From: Zygnema cylindricum
Taxonomy: Eukaryota; Streptophyta; Zygnematophyceae; Zygnematales; Zygnemataceae
Reading direction: 5' to 3'
DNA: 44,861 bases
Assembly (NCBI GenBank): GCA_037447655.1
Contig: JBBHKE010000276.1
Coordinates: forward strand, 188,001-232,861
A model generated the notes under the pieces. It saw nothing but the letters and a program-made list of their open reading frames with translations. It made no database searches and was not told the DNA's origin. Positions 9,852-19,985 of the stretch are shown here, piece after piece; the first letter of the stretch is position 1, and each line of letters opens with the position of its first letter. The position numbers and the translations under genes were made by a program.

Positions 9852-10555
9852 CTCCATTGGACTACAGAATTCAGAAAGCCTCTAGATAACTTTTAACATA
9901 CCCACTTCAAGCCACAACCACTGTTGCCCAAAAGGATAAATTGAGAGTCTAACTGCACCCCTGTGCAACCTGGACTCCTTTGAGTCCGCAGCAAAAATAA
10001 TCACTAAAAACAGCCAACCAGCCGATAAATTATGAGGTGGCAAAAAAATGCCAATTTATACAATCTCTCAAAGAGAGAGGTAACTGTCTATCCAAAAATG
10101 CTAAGTCCTAACCCCTATCATAATCCTTATCTATTATAGTACGAACCAATCAAATAATTGTAGAGTATAGAAAGTTACTACGGCCGATGTCCTTTCGATA
10201 CGGCCTGTGTACGACACGGCCACTGAGTGGACGCGTGTCACCCTTCCACTCGTCCGTATGTTCCCCGAAATTTCCGTGACCAAAAGTTATCCCTCCACTT
10301 AGCTCCAAGTCATGCACGTCCATAAACGCCAAAGTGACCATTCCGAGATCCCGGGAGTGATATATGCCGTCGGATTAAATTCGACATTGAATGTTAGCCG
10401 TCAAAACAAATGTCCGATTCATTTGTTTCGTGCGAAATGACGTCCGAACTGAATATTAACTAGTTCTATGTTCCCTCGTGTATATTTTAGTTAATCGGTT
10501 TCAAGACCATACACTAGTTGAAATAACTATCAAACCTATGTATCTTAACGAACTT

Positions 10556-10636
10556 CTACGACAGACTGGTTAGAGCTAACGGCTACGCCGCGCTCTGCCG
10601 GTCAGAGGTTCGAGTCCTGCCGGACTCAGCCTTTTG
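10556..10636 (+). other. tRNA-like unit with A and B boxes, antisense inside LTR3
   Basis: The forward strand (antisense to the retrotransposon) reads ACTGGTTAGAGC, the canonical second half of a tRNA D arm and A box, then CAGAGGTTCGAGTCC, a perfect B box/T-loop core, then GGACTCAG and TTTT at 10632-10635, a Pol III terminator. Spacing is tRNA-like. However, no 7-bp acceptor stem forms with the upstream bases and only three T-stem pairs hold, so this is a tRNA-derived promoter unit (SINE-like) and not an aminoacylatable tRNA. Confidence 0.6.
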
Positions 10637-10639
10637 TTG

Positions 10640-10659
10640 AGAGTGACTTAAGTCACTCT
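10640..10659. repeat. Perfect 20-bp palindrome after the tRNA-like unit
   Basis: AGAGTGACTTAAGTCACTCT equals its own reverse complement and begins five bases after the TTTT stretch. It could form a hairpin or bind a dimeric factor; no function is evident. Confidence 0.8.
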
Positions 10660-10841
10660 TTAGTCCTGCCTATGTTGTTGAGGAAACCATGGGTTGATCA
10701 CTCTCTCTCTCCTTGAGTGACTACAACAAGTATGGGGGCTAGAGAGAAGGGATGGAGGCACGCTACCTACGCTTTTCTTGTCTTTTTCCGCTAACCTATT
10801 TAGACCTAGAAAATACCCAAATAAAACTAGTTATTTCAACA

Positions 10842-12269
10842 CCCTAGTTGCCCCTGATAGCTCACAACCATGACCCGAATGAACATCACATCAATATGAG
10901 GGAGGGACATTTAAAGACGTAGGTGGAATACAAGGTGTAAAGGAAGCACAGAAAACAAAAATTTGCCTGCTCCACAAGAAAAGCCACACAATCACCTTGA
11001 AGAAAACGACCTAAATGGGCCATGCACACTAACGCCCCCACGAGTAAGTACTACGGATTTAGAGGGGAACTTGAGAAGCTAGGGAGAAGGAGCGACATCC
11101 ATCGGATCACAAAAAGCGTGGGGTAAAGGGAGGTGATTTACCAAAATTAGTATGGTTACAAGCATGCAGGCGTAGGAACAAAGGGATTCCATATCATTTT
11201 CCCATGACATCAACATCAAGAAAAAAAACGTAGTGTTCTTTTACAGGGTTGGATCGAAATGTAGTTGAATACTGTCAAGGAATGGTACTAGAGGTTGGCC
11301 TACAAAGGGCCATGAAATGGCGACAACGGTTTGTATAACGGGTGGCGCAATTAGCGTCGACCGCAAAATAATTCTAACAATCGAAATTCTAACAATCGAG
11401 AGAATCTAAACGTGCAGAGTGTGTTAAGGGAGTCAAGGCACAAACATGTTGGCCAACATGGCAAACCATTCAAAATTTAGCTTATGGAAAATGATGGGGT
11501 GGAAAAAAAGGAAAACATATGCAATTGAAGGTGTAAATGTTGGTGAAGGAGAAAAATAATGGTTGGAGGGAGGGATCTAATATGAATAAATAACCATTGG
11601 CCATTGTTTTAGTGTTTTTGTTGTTTGCCACTTTCCTGTCCTAATTTCTAAATAAAACGAGGGTTCTTGCCTTTAGATGTTTTTCTTCAAGATCCTTGCT
11701 TGTGTATGTATGGAAATTAACGCCGGAAAAAAGAGATTAAATTGCCACTCGGGAGAAAGTTAGTTGGGATCTGGCATGCCGCAACGTAACGCTTGTGTGC
11801 ATGCGTGATTTTATGCACGCACGCTTGGTTCGTATCGTCAGATGTCGCCGAATCGTTTATATTGGACGTGTGCATGATTCGCGCACGCGTCTAATGGATA
11901 AAATACTAATTTATTGCGTTTGTTTTGTTTCGTTCGTAGGTACGCGATTTGGAAAGATGGTCACGGATATTGTTTAGACGCCTACGGATTGCATGTACGA
12001 GGAGCGTTTGGCGGCGCTTCGACATTGATTCACATTTAAGTCATGAACTTGCGTAAACGTCAGAGGTCGCAAAAGTCAAAATTTTAGACAACCGAAACTG
12101 ACCGTTTTTTTTTCCAAAATTTGAGTACCCGATGCCTGACCAGGTTATATCACGCTCCAAAATTGTAAACCGTTAACCGAAACGCGTATACGAAAATAAA
12201 AGCTTAACCGAAACATGATTTCTCGCGACTACCCGTAACCGCCCGTACCCAGAAAAGTACAAAATTAAA
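10842..12269. other. No gene recognised
   Basis: About 1.4 kb between element C and a TIR element. Reading frames are short and without family resemblance. A 15-bp tandem duplication (AATTCTAACAATCGA twice, 11370-11399) is the only structure I noted. Confidence 0.5.
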
Positions 12270-12937
12270 AAGCTCATTGTTATTAGCGTTAAGCATTTAC
12301 TACACTGGGAATCGTAATTATCGTAAATAAATAATTAGAGTAAAGACATAATTAATGTTATCAACTTTAATTTGGGTTTTTTCGTTTTCTCAAAAAAAAA
12401 AATACTGTAGTTTATCAATAACTCTAATTTGGGTTTCTTCCCGTAATAATTATCTGCGTTGAATATCTTTTAGGACAAAAGGTACAATTTCACGTCATTA
12501 TGAAGTTTGCACTTTGCGGTTTGTGAAAACTCAGTTACATGATAACGGTATGTATTAAATCATTTTTTGTAATTTTTTCGTTAATAAAGTACATATTTGC
12601 ATGGTCAGACACCGACCGTACGCCACACTATCTAAAACGACACTATATTAAAGTTGTTAACGTTGATTCAAAAAGTACCTTAAATAATGTAAAGAAAAAA
12701 TTTAGAGTTATTTACTTTTTTTAAGGTTTTTGGGTCAATATTCAAGGTGACAGAATTAGCGTTAATAACACTAATTACAATTCGCGTTGTAGTGTTAATT
12801 ATGATTGATAATACTATTTAATGCAAGGAGACGTGGCAGGTTGTAGTCCACATCTTTAAATAATATTGTTAACTATATGTTGTGATTTTTTGCTATAAAT
12901 AGTAGCGACTTATTAACACTAATAACATTGAGCGGTG
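12270..12937. mobile_element. TIR element (MITE-like), TA flanked, about 670 bp
   Basis: The left end reads GCTCATTGTTATTAGCGTTAA. The right end, reverse complemented, reads CACCGCTCAATGTTATTAG then TGTTAA, followed outward by TA. The internal block GACGTGGCAGGTTGTAGTCCA recurs at 40170-40190 inside another element with the same ends. No transposase, so a non-autonomous relative. The left edge is eroded. Confidence 0.5.
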
Positions 12938-13080
12938 TAATGGTACATCTCCCTTTGCAAAAAAACACTTCGTGTACCTTTTCCTTTTACTATTTTACCT
13001 TTTTGCAATCTCTCTTTACGAATATTTTTTTCCTCAACAAACACTTCCCTCAAGAGACTTTTTTCCTAATTTTGCAAGTA

Positions 13081-13120
13081 ACTCTTAGATTAATGTTTAA
13101 ACTCTTATATTAATGTTTAA
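13081..13120 (+). repeat. 20-bp tandem duplication in AT-rich DNA
   Basis: ACTCTTA-x-ATTAATGTTTAA occurs twice back to back (13081-13100, 13101-13120). The surrounding 12940-13590 is AT-rich with homopolymer runs and no gene. Confidence 0.7.
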
Positions 13121-13596
13121 TCTCTCGCAAATCTATTTTTTTCGCTACATTTTTTGGACAGTTTTTCTTTCGACTACGATACTATGTTATAAATTATGTA
13201 AAAAAGGTAAATTTTTTACTATGTATACTTACAAAAAAAATATCTTAGTTTTTCACATAAAAAATCAATAAGCAAAATATACATTCTGATAAACAAGAAA
13301 AAACAAAAAATATTTTGTAATGTCAAATATAGAATTAAACAAATCACAACCTCGTCCTATTTTCGACTCTATTATACAAATTCTCAACCACAAACATAAA
13401 AACTACACAAAATCTATAAATCTAAATTTGGTATAAATACGATGCTTTGGTAATTTGATGAAAATAAGCATTCCGTAAAAAAAAAAATTAACACTAGAAA
13501 TATTGTGAAATACAACAAAAATTTAAAAGAAAAAAAATATGTTTAACAAATTCTAAAAAAAATAACAGTAATTAGAAAACAAAACAAAACAAAAAA

Positions 13597-13880
13597 CTAT
13601 GCATTTAAAAGATATCGGTTGGATGTAACATACAAAAGATCACTAACAATTGAAGCAGCTAGTGAGCTCCTCTTCTTTGTTATCGTGTTCCCGGCATGCG
13701 AAAAATTGCATTCGAACATGGAGCTAGAAGCCAGAATAGCTATAATAGATCTAGAGACACCAGCTAGAATAGGAAATCCTCCATCTTTCGCACGTACATT
13801 TGATTTTTTTTTCCACCATTCAAGTTTGTCAAAGTTCAATTTTTGTCGCTGGTTAATTTTAATTCAAAATAATGTTTCAA
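13597..13880 (-). pseudogene. hAT transposase C-terminal dimerisation fragment (Ac-like)
   Basis: The reverse strand reads FDKLEWWKKKSN, FPILAGVSRSIIAI, ASSSMFECNFSHAG and TITKKRSSLAASIVSDLLYV. This is the hAT C-terminal dimerisation domain order: WW, FP-x-L-A, SS-x-x-x-E-x-x-FS-x-AG, then the R-x-x-L helix. Only the last about 80 residues remain; upstream there is a stop and then LTR-related DNA. It differs from the BED/DUF659 hAT at 18.3-20.6 kb, so two hAT lineages left traces here. In-frame from about 13839, TAA near 13597. Confidence 0.8.
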
Positions 13881-13969
13881 TTCGTCACTAACGAGCATTT
13901 TTTTTTCAATGGTAATAAAAACCTCATTTTCGTCAACGCTCTCACCAAAAAATCTGTGGAAACTGTCCA

Positions 13970-14652
13970 TACTTTGCGATGTTGTAGCATGTATTCAGTC
14001 TACGATACATATCGCACCAAAAAAATAATGCAAACATTTGATTCAGCGACTTATATTAAAAGCTTTTTTGATCGGAAAGCCATGGTGCGAGCCGACATCG
14101 CGGAATGGCCGTTTTGCGGCTTAGAGTTTGCGCCTCACCAATAAACATGTGGCGCTACCGTATTGGCTTGCGGCATTTCCGGAGCGCACCAAAACCAGTA
14201 CGGATATGACTAGCGTCCACTTTCAGGCCATAACGTATAGTGGTCGTACAGAAAGTACTCCGAGACCAGTACCTTATTGTACAGCACAGTCGTTTGATTG
14301 GTGTCGTACTTCAGTAGAATGGGGTTTAGAGAGAGGATTAGGACTTAGAAAATTCTTAGGTAGACACCTTTTTCTTAAAGCGCAACTGTACAAAAGGTCA
14401 ACTTTGACCACCCATAACTCACTGCTCAAGGGAGCAAATTATGTGGGAGCAAATTATGTGATTCTTTTTGCAGCAGACTCAGGGGAGTCTTGTCTTCACA
14501 GTGGTATAATCAATTTAGTCTAGTGTCTGTCAAGGTGGTGGTGTCTGTCAAGGTGGCAGTCACTCTTTATCAAACTCAAAGGGGTAAGGACTATCCTAGG
14601 AACTTCTAGTGAGCTGCCTACTCTGAGGACCAATGGAGGTCTCACAATTGCA
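13970..14652 (+). repeat. Family-I LTR fragment, copy 4 (3' part)
   Basis: Shares with LTR2 the blocks CGCAC...AATGCAAACATTTGATT and ATTAAAAGC near 14010-14070, AAAGTACTCCGA near 14250, the downstream GACTCAGGGGAGTC block near 14475 and the end CCAATGGAGG...ACAATTGCA. The first about 300 bp, including the tRNA-like unit, are missing. Small tandem duplications lie inside at 14431-14460 (15 bp) and 14523-14558 (18 bp). Confidence 0.65.
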
Positions 14653-14909
14653 AGGAAACAAGGGGCACAGTTTTTTAAATGCCCTCGAATTTTCCTTGTA
14701 TCCGCAACCTGCAAACCTAACATCCCGTTAGTATCCATCTCTACCACGCGGAGAATGTGTGGAGAGACATCGGTATCCAAGGTGTCAAAAGATTGTCCAC
14801 GAAGGTAAACGTAATCTTCGACACGGTAAGACTTCGGTTGGGGCTTGTAAATATTATCGAAATTTTTGAAGTCGATGAGAAAATCAGGCTCACTCGAAAA
14901 ATTTGGCAA
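14653..14909 (-). pseudogene. Ty3-like pol polyprotein C-terminal fragment
   Basis: The reverse frame reads PQPKSYRVEDYVYLRGQSFD, then HILRVVEMDTNGMLGLQ, DTRKIRGHLKNCAPC. From family knowledge this is the small C-terminal domain after integrase in Ty3-type elements of bryophytes, algae and some animals (D-x-V-Y-L-R, P-x-I-L-R-V, G-x-L-x-L-Q, NCAPC). The upstream integrase is absent, and just past NCAPC the sequence runs into the end of the oppositely oriented LTR4. A short orphan fragment. Confidence 0.65.
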
Positions 14910-15789
14910 TGATGGAAATACCAGGCAATGATGGGTTAGAACTTTTAGGCAGGATCTCTTATTGGGCCTATATCACTTCAAAAAAGTATTATCCCCTTAT
15001 GTTTTTTGTCACAGTCATATCTATCTTCGCCATGGTGTATATATATTTTTTCATCTTTGATGTTGGTTTTCGTTTGTACATATCTTTACATATGACTTTG
15101 TTGGTTATAACGCATGTTTCGCCTTGCTTTCTCCTCATGCACGACAAATCGTCTGATAAGTCGGTGTGACAAAAAAAAGAAGGAAGTGTCGCAAGACATA
15201 AGTTTGAATGTCGAAATGGGGGATGTGAGGAGGAATATGGTTGTCGCGGCAAGTAGGGAGAAGATAAAAAAAGCCATTAGAAAAGAGGTGGGGGTGGAAA
15301 GAGAGATGGGGAAATGTCGATTCTATAACATTTTCTACTTATGTTAGGTGGAATGGGAGACGGAGAGGAAAGGAGAGAGGATGGGATCGAGGAGGAGGAT
15401 ACTCTAGTTTCAAACAAGTTTAATGACTACCGTGAAATTATCGAAAGAGGTTGCGACACACAAAAACAAAAATTACTCTAAGGAGATTAAAAAAACATAA
15501 AAGAACTAGAAAAAGATACGAAATCAAATATGATCTTTTATAAGTCTGCTAACAACAGTCGAATTATGTCAACTTTCATAATCTATGACGAGGATTGGCA
15601 AGACTAGTTTATTCAAACTCATAAGTTCGAAAAGCAGAAATCAAACCAAAATCTTAAATTGTATACAACAGTCTTGGCAATGTATTGAAGAGATACAAGC
15701 AAAAAATGATATCTAGTATATTTTTTTGGTGGTTTTTTTATGCAAAAAAAACTAGTGTGACAATTTTTTTTTTTTAAATTGAGCACCTT
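14910..15789. other. No gene recognised
   Basis: Short reading frames only. The forward frame 14903-15169 has hydrophobic runs but no family resemblance, and opposite-strand frames overlap it. Treated as non-coding. Confidence 0.45.
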
Positions 15790-16110
15790 GTTAACGTACT
15801 GTGTATCAAATCTAGTATTTCTTCACTATGCATATAGCCAATATTGGAAAATTGAGTTGCACATCTTTATACGAAAAAAAAAATACCTAGGGGGGGGGAG
15901 GGAGTAAGAGAAAGAGATGAAAGTGAAAAGGCCTATCGTTAAGGCCGATTTAAAACAGCATGGCAAAATTACTTTAAAAAATTTACAAGAGAGTAACTTT
16001 ACAAAACCGAATTGTGTTGATAACATTAGTTTGGGTGCTTCCAAACTAAAAACATCAAAACTGTCATGCAACATGAAAAATGTTAGTGTCTTTCTAACGC
16101 AAGCAAGGTT
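15790..16110. repeat. Segmental duplication block, partner of 31740-32090
   Basis: Shared landmarks in the same order as at 31.7-32.1 kb: AGTTGCACATCT, a purine run, AAGGCC-AT-TAAAA, CATTAGTTTGG, TCCAAA-TAAAAA, ATCATGCAACAT-type, TTAGT-TCTTTCTA. In copy 2 this block lies directly 3' of the fucosyltransferase gene. Here it is separated from copy 1 by the inserted solo LTR, hAT and other sequence. Confidence 0.65.
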
Positions 16111-16820
16111 TTATTAAAGAAGCGCGGCATTGAACCATCCGAGTGCATGGGAACCAAACGAAAATGGACGGAAAAGCCATAACTGAAAAACTAAACGTGG
16201 AGGGAAGCATGCAAAACGCAAAAACAAAGCGAAAGAAAGTAACACACAAACAAAGGGCATGTAAAACAAAGACAGTCAAAGAAGCAATACTCAACATTAT
16301 CTAACCAAACCTTAGCATGGCTAAAGATCTACGAAAAGCAACCCCTTAAGCCACGCTTGAGGGAAAATGTTGAAAGTGTTTCGTGTTGGTTTTAAAAGCT
16401 TTAGTCCTCTCTATATTCTGTGAGAGGAAAACTCCAGGACTTAGAAACAATTCAGACATGTATCGAAATTAGTGTGCCTTGACAATCTAGACTGTACAAA
16501 ATTAAAGAGATCACATCGGACGACTCCTAAGTAAAAGAAAGATTACGAAATGGCGCGCAAGACCAAATTATGACATATCGTCCGATAGAGAAGATCGGAC
16601 CGACAAAGATTCACCACAATTTGAATGTGGACCACTATGACGCGGCGAGTCTCGTCAATTATAAAGTTTCAATGTCGGTGATAGCTTTGTGAAAACGGGA
16701 GTTTATCTTCACGTGTAATTGTTTATTAGTATGTACAGTTAGTAAAAGTCGTTCGTAGAAAATTAGGGTTTGTCCTTTTGTACAGAACAGTAGAAGCACT
16801 ATTGACTAATTTAACGTACA
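16111..16820. other. No gene recognised
   Basis: About 700 bp between the duplication block and the second solo LTR. Only short frames, no repeat family recognised. Confidence 0.45.
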
Positions 16821-16825
16821 TCAGG

Positions 16826-18093
16826 TGTTGTCCATAGCCATTTTCAGCCATGGATTTACCCTCGGAAGCACCACAGACTACCCAAAAACAGCCTACTTTG
16901 AATCAACACAGAATTCTACAGAAATAACAAAACAAGCTGAAACTATAAAAACAGATATTTTCTAGGCTATATAATAACCTCACAAAGTTTCAGACAAAAA
17001 TAAAAAACAGAGTGATCACATCATCTGGTCAAAGTTGCATAAAAACAGTCTGCCAGAACTTTGATAAAACCGACCAACTTCACAATGAAGTAAAACACAG
17101 ACCAGGCACACAATAGGCCTGCAAATCTGTAGCAATGTAAAAAATACAGGGAGGAACACACATGCAAAATTTCAGTTAATTATGCCAACAGATCTGAGAG
17201 CATTACTCAGATAAAATTACCAAAAACACCATAAACAGTTTTTGGTACAGAAAGTTCCTATGTCTTAAAATGACTAAGTCCTACAAATATAAACTAGAGC
17301 TCACTACTGAACGTACGGAGGCATACCAGCCGTACGCTACCTACCAGCTACCTCAACTAATGTTAGTATACCCGAATACTTCAAGGTATGTCAAAATGAG
17401 TAAAAGTACACTAATAACTAACTCACAAAAAGACAAAACAATGTTTAACCAAATATTTTCACCGACAACAAAATCGTATGCTGAGTCATTGCGTGTAAGT
17501 CAACAAGACTCCACGAATCTCGTAAAACAATCCGAGCCGTCCAAAAATAGATATTGTGTGATTGACGCGATTTCGCGTCACCGCTACTTGAAAAATACCG
17601 GCGGCCTTTGTCCGCCGTCCGTCGCTCTTGTTCGGCACCCTCGATGTCGCGCCACGTGATCCCAAATTCCACTTGACGAAACGACGTCAAGCCATCCAAA
17701 TTTGTCCGTACCGCAATTACGTACTTCGCCATAAATTACGCCTACCAATTTTAAGTACTCCTGTAAAATAAGATTCTTTGTACCGTCGCGTCCTTTTCCA
17801 TAAATGCCACCTGTCGCATTATGTTTCGTACGTGCGACGTACCATTTCAATCTCTTCGAATATTTTACGTCGGATCGCGTCGCAATCCGCCGTCCATTTC
17901 TTAACGCATTCCGCGCCACTCAATTACTCCATCACGTCCCTTTAATTTTACTCATACATTTACTCCCCCAATCCACAAATCCATTCGAACCTCCATTTGT
18001 ATAACCACATTACTTCCGGTAATAACATACGCACGAAACGTCGCGTGCGCACAAAACGTGGCGTACGCACGAAACTAGGTTTTCAAAACAACA
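16826..18093. mobile_element. Solo LTR, family II, second copy
   Basis: Starts TGTTGTCCATAGCC, ends TTTTCAAAACAACA, 1268 bp, flanked by a perfect TCAGG duplication (16821-16825, 18094-18098). The 3' 650 bp share long blocks with the solo LTR at 7220-8577 (CTGTCGCATTATGTTTC, CTTCGAATATTT, CCGCCGTCCATTTC, CACGAAACGTCGCGTGCGCA); the 5' halves differ. The 3' duplication overlaps the probable target duplication of the neighbouring hAT element. Confidence 0.82.
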
Positions 18094-18533
18094 TCAGGTA
18101 CCTAGTCCATAGAAGTCCCATTCGTACGGATTTGGATTTTTTTCCGAAAACTACGTAGTATTCGCTAGTTTCGTAAATTTCGTAAATTTCGTACATCTCA
18201 GGTTGTACAGAAAATTGTACGGGCATTTTAAAAAAAGAGACGTCGTTTCATTTGCGCGCGCGAATTTTCCTCCACTCCTTCATAAAAAAGTCGCCAATGG
18301 AGACACCATGAATTCCGCCATTTAACTTGTAATTGAAGCCACCCTTTAAGGTTCCAAAAACTTTGTTGGAAGCATCCATGCTTAGGCCACGAGGAATCGA
18401 AAAGGAGCATGTCAAGGCTCCAAACGGAGAGCTGCTTGGGAATAACAGAATATGTATCTGTCTATACTGCAATTTTGAATACAATGTCCAAACAACTAGA
18501 ATTAGAAACCACCTGCTTAGAAATGTGCAAAAC

Positions 18534-18847
18534 GAGGGCATTATAGCTTGCATTCTATGTCCCGATGAGGTGAAGGCGGAGTTAAACACATCTGAAACCA
18601 CAAAATCTTCTCATGGCTCTTAAAAACGTGTCATATCCGATTTGGTTGAACTCACTGGATGTCCTAGATCAAGCCAGAGTAGCAAGGTACGAGGGCATTA
18701 TAACTTGCATTCTATGTCCCGATGAGGTGAAGGTGGAGTTAAACACATCTAAAACCACAAAATCTTCTCATGGCTCTCAAAAATGTGTCATATCCGATTT
18801 GGTTGAACTCACTAGATGTCCTGGATCAAGCCAGAGTAGCAAGGTAC
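18534..18847 (+). repeat. 157-bp tandem duplication in hAT transposase
   Basis: Units 18534-18690 and 18691-18847 begin GAGGGCATTATA and end AGAGTAGCAAGGTAC with few differences. 157 is not a multiple of three, so the duplication breaks the frame just after the BED finger. Confidence 0.92.
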
Positions 18848-19070
18848 AAGGTGTTCAGAGGAAAATAAAAAATATATTTAACAGGCATAACAAGAAGGAG
18901 GTGGATGCAGCATGGGCAAAGGCTTTATTTGCCAATGGCTTGCTGTTTCGACTATTGGACGACCAATATTTTAAGGCAGCGGTGAAGAAGACCGGGGAGA
19001 TAGGGTCGTCTTACAAGTAACCTCACCGAAATACCATGAGAAATCGACTTCTGTCTGAGACGAAAGCAAC

Positions 19071-19182
19071 GGTCACTGACGATTTGGCAAGCTACCTAGA
19101 GACCATAAAAATGACTGGTGCGCAATGGTCACTGACGATTTGGCAAGCTACCTAGAGACCATAAAAATGCTGGTGCCTCTAT
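19071..19182 (+). repeat. 56-bp tandem duplication in hAT transposase
   Basis: GGTCACTGACGATTTGGCAA starts at 19071 and again at 19127, each followed by the same run to CCATAAAAATG. The length shifts the frame. Confidence 0.9.
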
Positions 19183-19925
19183 CACATCAGACGGTTGGAC
19201 GGATGTTGATGACACACCTCTTACGAACATTCTCGCCGTCACCCCCAAAGGAGATATGTTCCTCATGGCTGAAGACACTAGAGGGCAAACAAAGGATGCC
19301 GAATACGTTTTTCAGGTGTTAGAGAAAGGAGTTCTTGCGGTAGGGGTGGAGCATGTGGTGCAAGTTGTGACAGATTCCGCTCCTTTGAACAAGACTGTCG
19401 CCTCGTTGCTCATGGGAAAGTATCCTTCCATCACGTGGACGCCATGTTCTGCCCATGTATTCGACCTAATGTTAGAGGACTGGGGCAACTTGTCTTTTAT
19501 TTCAACACCTGTCCGAGGGGCAAAGGAGGTGTTGAAATTTATTACGAATCATCACATGACTACAGCTTTGTTCAACAAAATTTCAGAAATTAGGCTTTTA
19601 AAACCTGGAGAGACCAAGCTTGCAACAAATTTTATCATGCTACAGAGGTTTTTATAGGTGAAGGTAAGCTTAGAGACCTTGGTGTTTGATGATGCTTACA
19701 AGCAGTGGTTGAGCAAGTCTACATACAAATCAGAGGGTGCTAAGATTGAAGGCCTCACCTTGAACTCGGAGTTTTGGACGAAAGTGACTGAGGCTGTGAA
19801 AGTTTCAGAACCCGTGGTGAGGATGATGAGGGAGTGCGACAAAGTGAGCCCAAATGTGGGGAAGGTATATCATGGTTTTTACAGTATTGGTGAGTTTTTG
19901 GTGAAGTTATCCAGCAATGGAGGAG

Positions 19926-19985
19926 CGCGAAATAACGAATAACAAAAGCCTGCAGCGCAAAATAACGAATAACGAAAGCCTGCAG
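19926..19985 (+). repeat. 30-bp tandem duplication in hAT transposase
   Basis: CGAAATAACGAATAACAAAA and its near copy (CGCAAAATAACGAATAACG) are 30 bases apart, each ending GCCTGCAG. In frame in length but it carries stops. Confidence 0.88.

Larger units (their letters stand above)
6838..10841 (-). mobile_element. Copia element C (reverse), 3'-truncated
   Basis: Read in reverse: LTR3 (10841-9838), tRNA-iMet-type primer site, gag, zinc knuckle, protease, interrupted by a solo LTR (7220-8577), then an abrupt end near 6893. After the protease comes a short stretch resembling the LTR end (CACAGAATTGGCAGG), so everything from integrase to most of the 3' LTR is missing. Same family as A and B; gag is better preserved here. 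Confidence 0.75.
9838..10841 (-). repeat. Family-I LTR, copy 3 (5' LTR of element C)
   Basis: In reverse it begins TGTTGAAATAACTAG (at 10841) and ends AATTGCA (at 9838), TG...CA, 1004 bp. The end is fixed by the primer site that follows. It carries the best-preserved antisense tRNA-like unit (10556-10636), a 20-bp palindrome (10640-10659), reverse TATAAATT at 10053-10060 and GCGGACTCAAAGGAGTCC after it. Confidence 0.82.

Noticed and set aside
10556-10636. A functional tRNA gene
   Set aside because: Strong A- and B-box cores, but no acceptor stem and a poor T stem, and it sits inside an LTR; called a tRNA-like unit instead.
14128-14523. 131-codon forward frame
   Set aside because: It lies within the U3/R part of a family-I LTR and has no protein-like conservation in the other LTR copies.
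14903-15169. 88-codon forward frame with hydrophobic runs, possible membrane peptide
   Set aside because: No family resemblance, no splice context, AT-rich DNA; hydrophobic runs are expected from T-rich codons.
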